From Triglochin maritima (taxonomy: Eukaryota > Streptophyta > Magnoliopsida > Alismatales > Juncaginaceae): 64,000 bases of DNA. The DNA lies in NCBI GenBank assembly GCA_963682175.1, contig OY821770.1, positions 14,042,501-14,106,500 on the forward strand, given 5' to 3'. Made by a program: the position numbers and the translations under genes. Numbering within the stretch: the stretch's first letter is position 1; every line of letters begins with the position of its first letter. The notes under the pieces were generated by a model. It made no database searches, was not told the origin of the DNA, and saw nothing but the letters and a program-made list of their open reading frames with translations. Of the stretch, positions 22,260 to 33,225 are shown in pieces.

Positions 22260-23560
22260 ATGTCCAATAGAGGAGGACCGAGTGGTTCTCCACCATCCAC
22301 GAGTGGTTATCCACTGCCTGGTTTGAGTTCTGAACTTGTTGGGGCCGGAAAATCTTTTGTGGTGATGGTAAAGATAGGGGTGGTGAGGGAGGACTGCTCC
22401 CTACCATACTATCAGTCATCTACGTTTGATCCCGTAAAGATAGGAGTTAAACTAGAGATCTGGAGCACATGGCACCACGGTTGATCCCGTTTTGGGTTAC
22501 TATGCCGACATTCCCCAACCACTTGTGGGATATGGAGACGTTTGGTCGAGTAGGTTCTATTCTAGGTCGACCAATAAAGATGGACACATCTACGTTCAGG
22601 GGAGTGGGGTTGATGCTATGATTCTTTTCACCATGGATTCCAGAAAACCATTCCCCAAAGTGGTGTGGATTGTTGTTGAAGGTGCTGAGGGGAAGGAAGT
22701 CTTTGAGGTTCATCTTGCGTTCAATAATCCTCCTTCAAAATGTGAATTTTCTCAATCTTTTGGGCATTGGATGGAGAGTTGCGATGATAAGAAGATCGCC
22801 AACCAGAGCTTGTCGAAGGGCACGGGAAAATGGGCCTACAACAGGAAAGAGGAGGGAGGTGTTGTCTAATGTGACGTCTGTGAAGGACGTGGCCAGCCAT
22901 ACTGCAAATAGGGGGCTTGCAGGGCGGAATAGCAATGTTTGCATGGGGATTGCAGGGAAGGACGGTACTGAGGGAAAGGATGGCAGGGCCGGTAGTCTTA
23001 CCATGTTGCTGGAGCAGGGTAATGGAGATATGGAATTGACAAGAGGGAGGGAGGGTATGAGCCTGATAGGGGAGGGGGGTAGGTAAGGGAGTAGTAGGAG
23101 AGATGGATGTCTTGGATAACCAACTTGTGCATTCTCCGCATGCACAAGGAAGTAAGGACACATCAGGTGTAAAGGGGGGTATGGACTGCCACTCAGAGGA
23201 GTCCTCGTAGGCTAGGAATAGGGAGACTTCCAAGGAATGTGCATTTGAGGCGTGTTAGGTAGGGGCTTACAGTAAGGATGATTGTTCCTTTAAACACACA
23301 AAGAAGAAAGAGAAAAAGAAGAAACACTTGGAAGGCCTCATGGTCACACATCCTACTGCAATAGAAGTTGAGGAGGAGAAGGGGGATCATGGAATCGGGA
23401 AAGAAAAGTCTAAAGAAGAAAGGGCAGTCAGCTGTGGGGTGCACCCTTAGTGCTGAATTGGGTTTGCTGGATGCCCCGGGCCAATGAAAGGAATTTCATA
23501 GAGAGAATATGGATCTGCTAGAAGTGGCAAGACAAAAGGTACGAAGGTCCCGACCGATGT
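22260..23560 (+). pseudogene. LINE copy G ORF1
   Basis: Starts MSNRGGPSGSPPSTSGYPLP at 22260. The first part of the DUF4283-like domain is followed by an internal deletion near 22445-22470, where the sequence passes from VKIGVKLEIWSTW into the second half (FWVTMPTFPNHLWDMETFGR in frame pieces). The knuckle reads CEFSQSFGHWMESC, with the second Cys replaced by Ser. A glycine/methionine-rich region, a basic KKKEKKKKHLEG run (about 23300) and a degraded acidic tail follow. The last 100 bp before ORF2 is non-coding-like. Confidence 0.78.
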
Positions 23561-26500
23561 GGCCACCCCTCGACCTAAATGTCAGTTTTTGCATGCAACG
23601 CAAGAGGGGTCAATGACACCTCTAGGAGAAAGGAGGTGAAGGAATTTGGTTTGAGGTTAATGTTAGGAGGGTTAATTTTGATTATTCTAGTAAGTTTTTG
23701 GGGACCAATTGGAGGGTGGAGTTTAAAAGTAGTGCTTTTAGTGATGGCTCGCCGGATTCAATTTGAGTTACATGGTCCTGTGAGAGTTGAGAGGTGGAAA
23801 TATTGGAGGTACAAAAATAAGTGGTGCACTTTTAGGCGCATAATAGAGGGGGTTTTCCATCTTTGTGATAGTGGTCTATGGGCATCATCTAGGTCAGTGC
23901 GTCAAGATTTGTGGGAAAAGCTCATTGAGCTCAGTCGAGGGGTTGAAGAGTCATGGTTCGTGATTGATGACTTCAATGAAATAAGATGGATGTGGGAATA
24001 GGATAGCCCATCATAGCCACGATTGGGTGGGATGGACGAGTTCAACAAACTACATTGACAAGACATCTCTACTGCAGATCCCTTTCATAGGTGAGGAGAA
24101 GACCTTTTGTAATAGGGTGATAGGTGAGAGACGAGTCCTCAACAGACTGGATAGAGCTTTGTGCAATAGCACTTGCTTTGGGTTGTGGCCATTATGCAAA
24201 GTTGAACATATAGGAGGGAGCATGAGTGATCACTTAGCATTGTGACTGGATCTCCGCAAACTCGAAAGCAAGAAGGTCCCGTTTAGGTTCACTAATTCAT
24301 GGACTAAGGCTCCGGACCTTGGGGACATGATTAAGGGGGCTTTGCAAGATAGAGTCAGTGACACCTCATTTTTTTGCTTGGCCCAACGTCTGACTCGCAC
24401 TAAGCTCATGATAAAGCAACATTTCAAGAATAGTCTCCTCTCTACGGGTGAGACTACAAAAGGGGTCAAGGAGGCTGAAGAGACAGTTGCTAGCAGTCAT
24501 TTCAGCATCGAGGCACAACAAAGGCTCTCTGAGAGCACATCTCGCCTACGGGAGGCTTGGTAGATTGAGGAGGAGAATTGACGTCAAAGGAGTAGGGTCA
24601 TCTGGCTAAATCTTGGGGATAAGAACATCAACTTCTTTATTGCGTTAACCAAGGAGAGGAAGTCTAAAAACTCCTTATATAAGCTAGTAGGCGAGGATTA
24701 ACGCCACATGATTTCCAGGAAGGACATGGAGGACAAGTGCTCAGCGTATTTCTCTAATTTGTTCCAGGCAGCCTCATCTCCACTAGCTAGAGTGCGCAAA
24801 AGTTTCCAAAGGCAAGTCTCTATGGAGCAAAACAGAGAGCTATCTGGGGACCCCACTTATGAAGAGGTCAAGGCAACAGTCATGGAGTTGAACCCAGACA
24901 AAAGCCCAGGACCGGATGAGTTTAATGCTCAGTTCTTCCAGAAATTTTGGACATAGTTGGGCAAGATGTAACACGCTCAGTTCAATCTGTTTTTCTGGGC
25001 CAACGACTTTTGAGGAAAATCAACCACACATTCATCTCTCATTCCCAAAAAGAATGGAACGGCTGACCTGTTGAATTTCAGGTCAATTTCTTGCGTGAAC
25101 ACTAGTTATAAATTATAGCAAAGATCATTGCCAATAAACTAATGCCTATATGCAGGGACTTGATATCTCCGAATCAGACAACCGTCATCAAGAGTCTATA
25201 CATTGGGGACAACTTCGCCTTAGCTACTTAGATGGTCGCCAGATTCAACAGAGCAAACCGTGCCCCTAGAGCATGCATCAAGGTGGATATCACCAAGGCG
25301 TATGATTTGGTAGATTGGGGGGCTCTAGAAGGGACTCTTAAGGATTTTGGGTTCAATAGGCACGCAGTAGCCATGATCATGGAATGCGTGACCAACACAT
25401 CCTTTTCTATTCTTGTTGATGGATGCCCTATAGAGTCATTTGAAGCTGGGAGGGGACTAAGGCAGGGGGACCCAATCTCTCCTTATCTCTTCACCTTGTT
25501 AATGAAGAATTTCTATAAAGATATTGATGAGAAAGTGAGGCGAAGAGAAGTTAAATTGTACAAGTACCACAGGACGAAGGTCGTGTATCATCTCTCCTAC
25601 GCAGAAGTTTTACTTCTATTTTGCAAGGAAATTAAGGCTTCCTTAAGGGCAATCAAGGATTCATTTCAAGTCCTCAGCACCAGCATTTAGGTCATGGTGA
25701 ATCGAGACAATAGCAAAATCATGTTCTCGGGAGGCACTAGAAATAAAGATGAGCTTGCCTTGGGCTTGGAATGGATGAGTTCCTATCGCGTTATCTTGGT
25801 ATGCCTCTTGCACCTCGAGTCTCTCTACCCGCGATTGTGGTAGACTACTAAAGATTATTGACAACATGCTGGCCGGATGGAAAGACAAGATGATGTCCTA
25901 TGCTGGTAGACTCCAACTCATCAACTAGGGGGTGATGGGAAACTTTCTGTTCTAGAGTTCATCTTGCCGCCTACCACAAGAGGTACTAGCGCGTATCAGA
26001 AGCAATGTTTACAATTTGTTATAGGACAACAGGCGTGATGTGGCATGGTCTAAGATGACACTGCCAAAAGGGGAAGAGGCATTGGCCTTTGCGATTTCAT
26101 TGATGTTGCAAGGGCTACAATTATTAAATGCACTTGGCGCATATGGCATGATATGGACTCGGTTTGGTGCTGCTAGATGAGAGAAAGATACGTTGGGGCA
26201 TCTTTCTTCGCAAATATAGTCCAGAGGAGTGACTTTGATTCAACCGTGTGGTGTGAAATTGTTGACAACAAGGAACACACACTTCGTTGTATGGACAACC
26301 ACACACAAGTTTGGATCGGAGTAGGGAACAACTTCTCCTTTAGAAATGCTTGGGAGACGGTTAGAAGGAGAGGCGAGAAAGACCTCATGACAGTAGATAT
26401 ATGAGTGTCTCAAGTAAGAAAGCACAATTGGGGACGGATGACTACCCAAATGGCCTTGTCCCAGCGCGAAAGGCTCTGTGTTCAATTGGACATGCCACCT

Positions 26501-26618
26501 TTGTTTGTCTCAAAATGAGAGCCTGAGGCACTTGTTTTTCTAGTGCTCATACACGAAGGACATATGGTTGGCCATATGTAGTCAGACAAATGATATTACT
26601 GAGGCGCATACCACTGAC

Positions 26619-26621
26619 TTG
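26619..26621. repeat. Left TSD (TTG) of the CACTA element
   Basis: TTG immediately precedes CACTACAAC. The matching TTG is at 29902-29904. A 3-bp duplication is the hallmark of CACTA (En/Spm) insertion. Confidence 0.8.
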
Positions 26622-26850
26622 CACTACAACAGTTTTACCCTTTAGCCACGGTAGTTATCCGTGGTTGTAGCTAAGTATCCATCGTTATGGAGCAACAACC
26701 ACAAATTTTTACCGTGGCTATTGCTGGCGTCACTGTAGGGTATTAGCGACGGATTGTGTGACAGATGTGTACCGTTACTGATACTTTTTGGAGGGAAGAA
26801 ATGGTGGGATGGAAAAGACCTTTAGTGACGGATTTGTCCCGTTGCTAAAA
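26622..26850. repeat. CACTA left terminal and subterminal repeats
   Basis: The terminal CACTACAAC is followed by several direct and inverted copies of short CG-containing motifs: AGCCACGG, CCGTGGTTG, CCGTGGCTA, GCGACGGATT, TGACGGATT and CCGTTGCTAA. Confidence 0.75.
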
Positions 26851-28360
26851 GTTTTTCTCAGAAATAAATATAAATTCTCAGCATTTAATAAATCACTAAT
26901 ACACCTATATTTATAAACATATCTAGATTCATTCTAATAACTTACAACCGTGCAATAAATAAAACATAAATATGAACATATCCCTATTTTCAACATTCAC
27001 AACTTACAATCTCAACAAACCATCATCATATATAACACACATCTCTCAACAAAATACAAATGTTCAATTCGTAACTATAAATGTGATTTAACTTTAAGTA
27101 CGACAACTCGACAAGAGTATAAAAGTTAAACATAAATTTTCAGCATTGAATAAATCACTTGTACACCTATACTTATGAACATCCACAATTACATAACATT
27201 GTAAACCACAATCAAATTCTTATAAATAATTATATAATACAAAAAGAATATGATCTTGTCAAATAACACTAACAATATTCAAATTGATATTTCATTCCGA
27301 ATCAATATCCTAATCGACAAATAAATTGACAAATATGATTCCACTATTCACACATTTCATAAAATACAAACAACTACTTTGACATTGATATAAGCATCTC
27401 AAAATTTTAAATTTTTACTTCTTCCACTCTTGCTCGAATAAAGCACAAATGCAGCACAAAACACTGTCAAATTCAGCACAAATCACTACCAAAATAAGCC
27501 AAGATGCAGTCGAGTTGCAGTCAAAGATTCAATCCATAATCAAGTATACAAACATCTATATTAAGATCACAATATCAACTATCTACACACAAGTCATATA
27601 AGCAAATATTGTCGATAGAGACCAAGTAAATCAAATAAGAATTACACCTACCACTTGACTAAAAATACGTTCTTAAATCCTTGTTGACGTGTCAGTCGTG
27701 CATTTAATTCCTGCAAAAAGGAACATGAATTCAATCAAACGAATAAAAACATACAAGTAAAGACATTCACAAATTCACTTGCTCAACTACTAAACATGTG
27801 GATCACTTCTCACTTGCTCTTTACGACATACACCACACACCAACGACGTTCAAGTCATTTTGTAAATAAATAAATAACCATCGTCGCCACCGACATGCGA
27901 CAACTGCCCAACACCCAAAAAGACCCAAAGGCGATCAAGTTTTTTGGATACCAAAATTTGTGTACCCAAAAGAACAGTCACCATTTCCATCAGAAAAAAA
28001 TCATCGAAAGAGATATTATGAATTAAGATAAAAGGTAGACAAACATATCCAAGCTTGGAATACAAGTTAATGATCTTTAACGGAATAAGATAAATATAAG
28101 GTGAAATTTAAAATCCACCTTTCACTGAATCACTTTGTGCAAAGCCAGGTAGATCAGCAATAATAAATGTGTAAATTCAGAAACAATAAAACCTGAGCAT
28201 TTTATTTAGACCAACTAGCCTAAAACATATTTTATAAAATTGGGAAGCCAAAATGACAATCGCCATAATAAGAAGAAAAAAGGAACGCAATGTTGTTAAA
28301 ATGACATAGAATTATTCAGTAAATTTGTATCTACCAGTAATGCCAACCTAAGTAGTATAC

Positions 28361-28470
28361 CTTGATCCGAAGTAAACCTATGAAGCCAGGTAGAAGACGA
28401 GCTGATTCACATATGACTGCAATTAAAAGTTGCATCCTATGGATATCCAGCTTCTCTAGTTCAGAATTTC
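28361..28470 (-). other. Exon-like fragment inside the CACTA element
   Basis: On the minus strand a 110-bp stretch has an AG acceptor-like end (CAACTAAAG at its start) and a good donor (CAAG then GTATAC). One frame is open throughout and includes HRMQLLIAVICESARLLPGF. I do not recognise the gene. It may be a host exon captured by the transposon; a chance open frame is also possible at this length. Confidence 0.3.
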
Positions 28471-28935
28471 CTTTAGTTGATGTAATATGTAATAGTTTAT
28501 CTGCAATGAAGAGTAAAGAAAAGTAGACTACGTGTCAACAACTAATTCTTGCCAGTACTTATCTAAATAAGCTACAAAAGCATACACTCAAGTCAATCAT
28601 TAATTTGCAAAAAACCAAAACTGAGGTAACCAAGCTATAATATACACTTGACATAGAATAAACTACACTTATATCATAATATGTTTTGTAGAAACAGATT
28701 TATTATTATAATTATTTGTAAGTGTTGTTTTTGCAGGATTTTATTTTTCAATCCTTAAATGGATGAAGTTGATTACTTCCTTAGAATTCCATTCACGCAG
28801 ACCAACAAGTTGAAATCCTTGAGTGGAAGCAATAAACTGATGAAAATTTGATGAGATACTAAAAATAGATTAAAGAAATAAACCACTTATATATTTTCAT
28901 TCTCTTGTTCCAGTCCTCATAATCCGAATTCTTAC

Positions 28936-29005
28936 CATAAATTGATGCAACCTCATAATTTTCTTAGTCCACTCCAAAGGTAAGGTCAATATATGATATG
29001 TCAGT
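28936..29005 (-). other. Second exon-like fragment inside the CACTA element
   Basis: The minus-strand frame ending LPLEWTKKIMRLHQFM is followed immediately by GTAAGAA, a near-consensus plant 5' splice site. The upstream limit is unclear. Function unknown. Confidence 0.25.
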
Positions 29006-29057
29006 TGAGTACAAAACTAACAAGATCTCAAGGAATACTAAAAACCGAATAGCTCAC

Positions 29058-29157
29058 CGGAGATATCGGGGATCCTCGGTGAGGAGCACAAAGGCGAGCC
29101 AGAGGAAGAAGACGAGGACCAAGAGGAGAGTGTGCGGGATCGAATCGAAGCCTCCAT
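29058..29157 (-). other. Possible captured first exon inside the CACTA element
   Basis: On the minus strand ATG at 29157 opens a serine-rich frame (MEASIRSRTLSSWSSSSSS) that ends at a donor-like GTGAGC after 29058. A second frame over the same bases gives a leucine/phenylalanine-rich, signal-peptide-like stretch. The GC content jumps relative to the AT-rich surroundings, which fits a captured 5' gene end. I cannot say which frame, if either, was used. Confidence 0.3.
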
Positions 29158-29529
29158 TGCGATTAAGGTGTTGACTATTCTTTTGGGTACACGTGAATCA
29201 TGAAACAACCATAATCCCCAAATGCACATTCTAAACCTAAAATCAAACTATCCAGCAAACTAGACCAAACCAACATTTTCAAAAACCCCAAATCCAGCAT
29301 ACTAAACCAAATAAAATCGAATACCCTCAAAATTTGAACTTGACAACGATTACCTCAGCGCCGGAGTTGAATCAATGCCGCAAGAAATGGGGCCGGTGAG
29401 GGACGATGCAACATGTGATAGAGCCGGAGAGGCACAACACTGAGAGGACGAAGACAAGGAATGAGACCGGTGTGGAATCAAAGCCGACCGTGAACAGAGC
29501 CAGCAATCGAGTACTGTCGTGGTGTGGGA

Positions 29530-29670
29530 AGTTGCAACAGCGAGGAGCAGTGATGGCAGTCGCAACGGCGAGGAGAGGCGGTGGGAACCACGACGGCGAG
29601 GAGCGGTGGTGGCAGTCACAACGACGAGGAGAGGCGGTGGGAATCATGACGAGGAGGAGCAGTGGTAGCA
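29530..29670 (+). repeat. GC-rich minisatellite in the CACTA element
   Basis: About two to three units of roughly 60 bp built from GGCGAGGAGAGGCGGTGGGA and GCGGTGGTGGCAGTC. It creates arginine/proline-rich open frames on both strands that I do not regard as genes. Confidence 0.65.
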
Positions 29671-29901
29671 GTGGGAGGCGACAGCTTGGGGTTTTCGGGT
29701 GGGAGTTGCGATTTGGGGGTTTGTGGATTTGGTTGGGTTCGGGTGAGGAGTCAGGTTTGTGTTAGAAATTGGGATTATCTTTTCTACCACGAGACTTATC
29801 TGTGGCTTTTCTCTCCTATCCGTGGGTGATTCCTAAATCAGTGACGGATTCTACAACCACAGATATACCTACCGTGGCTGTAGGTTCAATTTCTTGAAGT
29901 G

Positions 29902-29904
29902 TTG
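29902..29904. repeat. Right TSD (TTG) of the CACTA element
   Basis: Matches 26619-26621; the LINE sequence resumes with GGGACATTTTGCTT. Confidence 0.8.
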
Positions 29905-30268
29905 GGACATTTTGCTTAGAACTAATGAATTATCCTCTGGGACACCTTGTTGGGGGCTAGTGTGGTCACTGATAGTGGCAACCATTTGGCATATATAGGC
30001 ATAACGAAACTGGCACACGCATGAAGCTAGGGAGTTGGCCAACTTGGAGGTCTAGAGAAGGATTTTCTCAGATGTCATGGCCTCCTTCCATGGGAAGAGG
30101 TATTATAAGAGGGGAACCTAACTGGAACGTAATGTATTAACCAAATGGGATAGGGGGTCCTCAATTTGAGTCCCCCGGGTAGCATAAATTAGCTTAGACA
30201 GGGTCTTTTTTGAAGGCTATTAATAGCTCTCTTGTAAGCCGACCATTTTTTGGCACTCTTGTAGAAGT

Positions 30269-30309
30269 CAACACCTCGTGGTGTGGGTTGGGTTTCTAGA
30301 CACGACTAG
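30269..30309 (+). other. Paired hairpins in LINE 3' UTR (copy G)
   Basis: Hairpin 1 is CAACACC, loop TCGT, GGTGTGGGTTG with a bulge (about 30269-30290). Hairpin 2 is CTAGACACGACTAG (30296-30309). Confidence 0.45.
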
Positions 30310-32659
30310 TTTCTCCAATTTTTGGATACAATTTACCATACAGTTTTCAAAAAAAAATGGATGCCATGAACTAAGCCACTTTCCTCCCTCTCTTCTCTCT
30401 CTTGGCGATTCTAGGTTTTTGGAAACCTCCGCTCTAGCTCTCTCCATGGCGGATGGAGATGGATGATGTTAATATTAAGTTTAAACTGCAAGTGCATGAC
30501 GTCGGTGAGGACGTGACAAATACGGGTCCATCCATAGGGTTGTGTATCGACTATGATTTGTTCGAAGGCAAGTGGGAAAAGAGGGGAGAAGAAGTTGATT
30601 ACGCTAAACTAGACTAAACTAAAATAGTAAGCACAAACAAGGAAATGAAAGTACGTAACAATGAAACTAAACTAACTAAGACAACAAGCTGGAATTCAGG
30701 AATGGAAACCCCTAAGGGGTGGAGTGTGTGCACATATGAAGTGAAATAAGTGATGAATGCCGCATATAAGCATGTAAGTGTGTGTGTCTTCATGCATAGT
30801 AAGTGTCTAAAGATGTGGCAAAACCTATCAATTCATTCACACAACGTATCGGCAATTACTACTTGATTACTCATAAAAAACAAGGAACTCATGTGAAGAA
30901 AAAAGTGAAGCATGGGAAGTGTCTAAATGTTATGGCAAAATCCATCAAAACAAAGTTTCTTCAATCAATCAAGCAAGTAAATACAAATACATAACTAACT
31001 TGTAGCATATTCAACAAGAAATTTCAGTCAATAAACATGAGAAAACTAAGCATGAGAAGTGTCTAAATCTTATGGCAAGACCCATCAAAAATACCCCACA
31101 TGTAGATGATTAAAATACCCCCAATGAACATACAAAAATGTAAGTCTACACAATCACAAAGTTCATCAAACATCCAAACTTCACAACATATATGTACATC
31201 ATCTCCACCCCCAAAGGGGGATGAAACTACTCACACATTATTAAGCTAGCATTCATATTAAGGAAAGAAAACATTGCTAATTAGTTCTACGAAGATTAAA
31301 ACAAACAAAATTAACTAAGCATGCAAGAACTAAAAGAAACAATGAACTAACAAAACATTCTTTATTGCTCACTCACTTTACAAGTTGCATCTCTCCACCA
31401 GCGTTTTGCTCCAAGGCTTTATTCGTAGTAGAGAGAATGACTACCAAGAGAGGAGATATATTACAAAGGAGGAGGAAGAGTTCTATTTATAGTTGTAAAA
31501 AAAGGTAACTAAGGACAACCCCCGGTATGGGACTAATTGCATACTACAAATAGACATAATTGAAGGGAATGTGTTATAAAAGTTTTACTTTTATGTCAAT
31601 TATTATGAATTGAATGTGCAAACATTTTGTTCCATGATTATGGTATTCGTCTTTTGGAAGTGTTAAGGAAGAGGCGCTTGGTCCTTAACCGTAGAGCTCT
31701 AAAAGAAAAAAAAATTGTCGTGTTGATCATCGATTGTTGTAGCTCTACAAATAACTGACGACACGAGTATATAAAAGAGGAAAAGACTACTTTTATATAT
31801 TGAATAGACCTAGCAAGTAAAACATTATGGAATTGTGTTATATGTCACTAATGTTTTACTATGTCTTGGATCCTAAGATATGAGACTTATATCTTTTCAC
31901 ATAAGGAGTGTTTAATTTGATTATTGTCAAAAGTTATCAATGAGTATAGTGATAAAGGCAATAGTTGGTTGAACATGACTTGTACTGGAAAAAATAGCTA
32001 GTCAAACGATTATCGTTGTCCCTCTTAATTGAGTGATGATATTAGTGGGCCACTTGATAGAGCAAAATTATAATGTGCACAATGTAACTGGAGTTAAGTT
32101 ACATAGTTATAATTAGCTTAAAGAGATAAAGAAATGAATATGCTACAAAGGTGACCCATTTCTATTTTATATATATTCTTAATATCATGAGGCAAGGGAC
32201 GAACACAAGTGGTGCACTCACATCACTAAATGGATCGTGTTTAGTTCGAGTGGAACAAGACATCTATGCTAATTGGGTAACTATAATGTGTAGCTATATA
32301 CCGTTTATAGTTTGAGATATTAAGTATTTAATATCGCTGTCAATTTGGTTTAGATCATCCTATAGGTCACACCACAAAACTGGGAAACAAGAAGCTTGAT
32401 TTTAAGTTCATATGATGTGTCGGGTTTCACGTGAAAAAGGGATACATGTGGTGAACGAATAAAATCAATATGTCATGAAAATTGACATAATTAGAATTAT
32501 ATTAAATTCATATGAGGTGTGTATATTATGGGGTGTAATAATTTAATATTACATAAGATAATATATTACATAAGATATGAATTTGCTAAAATCCCCAAAA
32601 GTTCAAATTTTGTTGGAAATAAATCCAAAATTTGACAAAGGCAAAATCGTAGTCAAACA

Positions 32660-33050
32660 CGGTGAACCGTTTAGGGTTCGGTTGACCGAGGTGTCTTCGG
32701 AGCGGTCAACCGAACGAGGAACATGTAAACACAATTGGTTGACTGGAATTGTCTGGAGTGCCTGGACAATTGGGTTCGGTCAACCGAGAGTGAACGGTCA
32801 ACCGAGAGAAGATATCTTGGGATATTTTAGGTAGACCGAAGGTGACATGGTCGTTCGATGAATGCTCGCCAGGAGAAATTTGGTGGGTCAACAGTCGACC
32901 GAGCAAGACGCGGATCGTCCGAATTTTTCCAGAGAATTTTTCTCATGCATATTCGGTCGACCGTCTAGCTTACGGTCCAATGAACATGTGTTATAGCCGA
33001 ATGGTTTGGTTAACCGAGAAAAATTCTCGGTCAACCGAACAATGCGATTT
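32660..33050 (+). promoter_or_regulatory. Cluster of GGTC(A/G)ACCG palindromes in LTR U3
   Basis: About nine copies of a CGGTCAACCG/CGGTCGACCG-type motif in 390 bp, in both orientations, just upstream of the presumed promoter (TATA at 33217). Its repetition and palindromic form suggest a bound regulator; the regulator is unknown. Confidence 0.5.
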
Positions 33051-33216
33051 TTGCCTGAAATATTAAGATAATAATTAGATCATGGGTTGGATTAATTCCA
33101 GATTTAATCAAACGTTTTTATGGGTGCTTATGTGGCAATTTGAGATTAATTTTAGGAGAGAATAAGCAAGAGATCATGACTAAAGAATAGTTCTTGACGT
33201 GGATGTTTTGGGAGCC

Positions 33217-33225
33217 TATAAAAGG
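33217..33225 (+). promoter_or_regulatory. TATA box of the solo LTR
   Basis: TATAAAAGG, followed by a leader with pyrimidine-rich sequence. The related minus copy has TATAAATAGG at the matching place (complement at about 39113-39122). Confidence 0.5.

Larger units (their letters stand above)
26622..29901. mobile_element. Non-autonomous CACTA (En/Spm-type) transposon
   Basis: The left end is CACTACAACAGTTTTACCC; the right end, read on the minus strand, is CACTTCAAGAAATTGAACC. Both continue into AGCCACGGTAG at the same distance. Subterminal copies of CCGTGGCT, GCGACGGATT and CCGTTGCTA cluster within about 250 bp of each end, as expected for transposase binding in this superfamily. No transposase reading frame is present in the 3.28 kb, so it must be mobilised in trans. 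The interior is AT-rich apart from a GC-rich stretch at 29040-29170 and 29350-29760. Exon-like fragments on the minus strand are listed separately. Confidence 0.85.
23579..30140 (+). pseudogene. LINE copy G ORF2, interrupted at 26622-29901
   Basis: Begins MSVFACNARGVNDTSRRKEV; the stop-start element here is TAAATG. Blocks: ESWFVIDDFNEIRWMWE (about 23950), FNAQFFQKFW (about 24920), CIKVDITKAYDLVDWGALEG (about 25270) and GRGLRQGDPISPYLFTLLMK. The catalytic motif is changed to YAEV (25598-25609), which removes both aspartates. The C-terminal domain to 26621 includes WCEIVDNKEHTLRCMDNHTQ and continues after the transposon at 29902 with a degraded zinc module. Many stops are present. Confidence 0.83.
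22214..30357 (+). mobile_element. LINE copy G, split by a CACTA element
   Basis: It starts inside the 5' UTR (TTTCTGTTGAAAACCTCGGT), has type-1 ORF1, ORF2 and a 3' UTR ending in 9 A (30349-30357). The CACTA transposon at 26622-29901 interrupts the C-terminal part of ORF2. Removing it and one TTG restores the alignment with copies B, D and E (ACTTGGGACATT). Confidence 0.85.

Noticed and set aside
26860..28300. AT-rich interior of the CACTA element considered as an intergenic host region or gene
   Set aside because: It is bounded by the transposon ends and TSD, has only short frames and no recognisable coding sequence.
28361..28470. Weak resemblance of the exon-like peptide to the Glu-x-Ala-Arg helix of ribosome-inactivating proteins
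   Set aside because: Only about a dozen residues, no other conserved part of that family nearby, and such genes are usually intronless. Treated as unidentified.
29350..29765. Overlapping open frames on both strands in the right part of the CACTA element
   Set aside because: They follow the GC-rich minisatellite; composition explains them.
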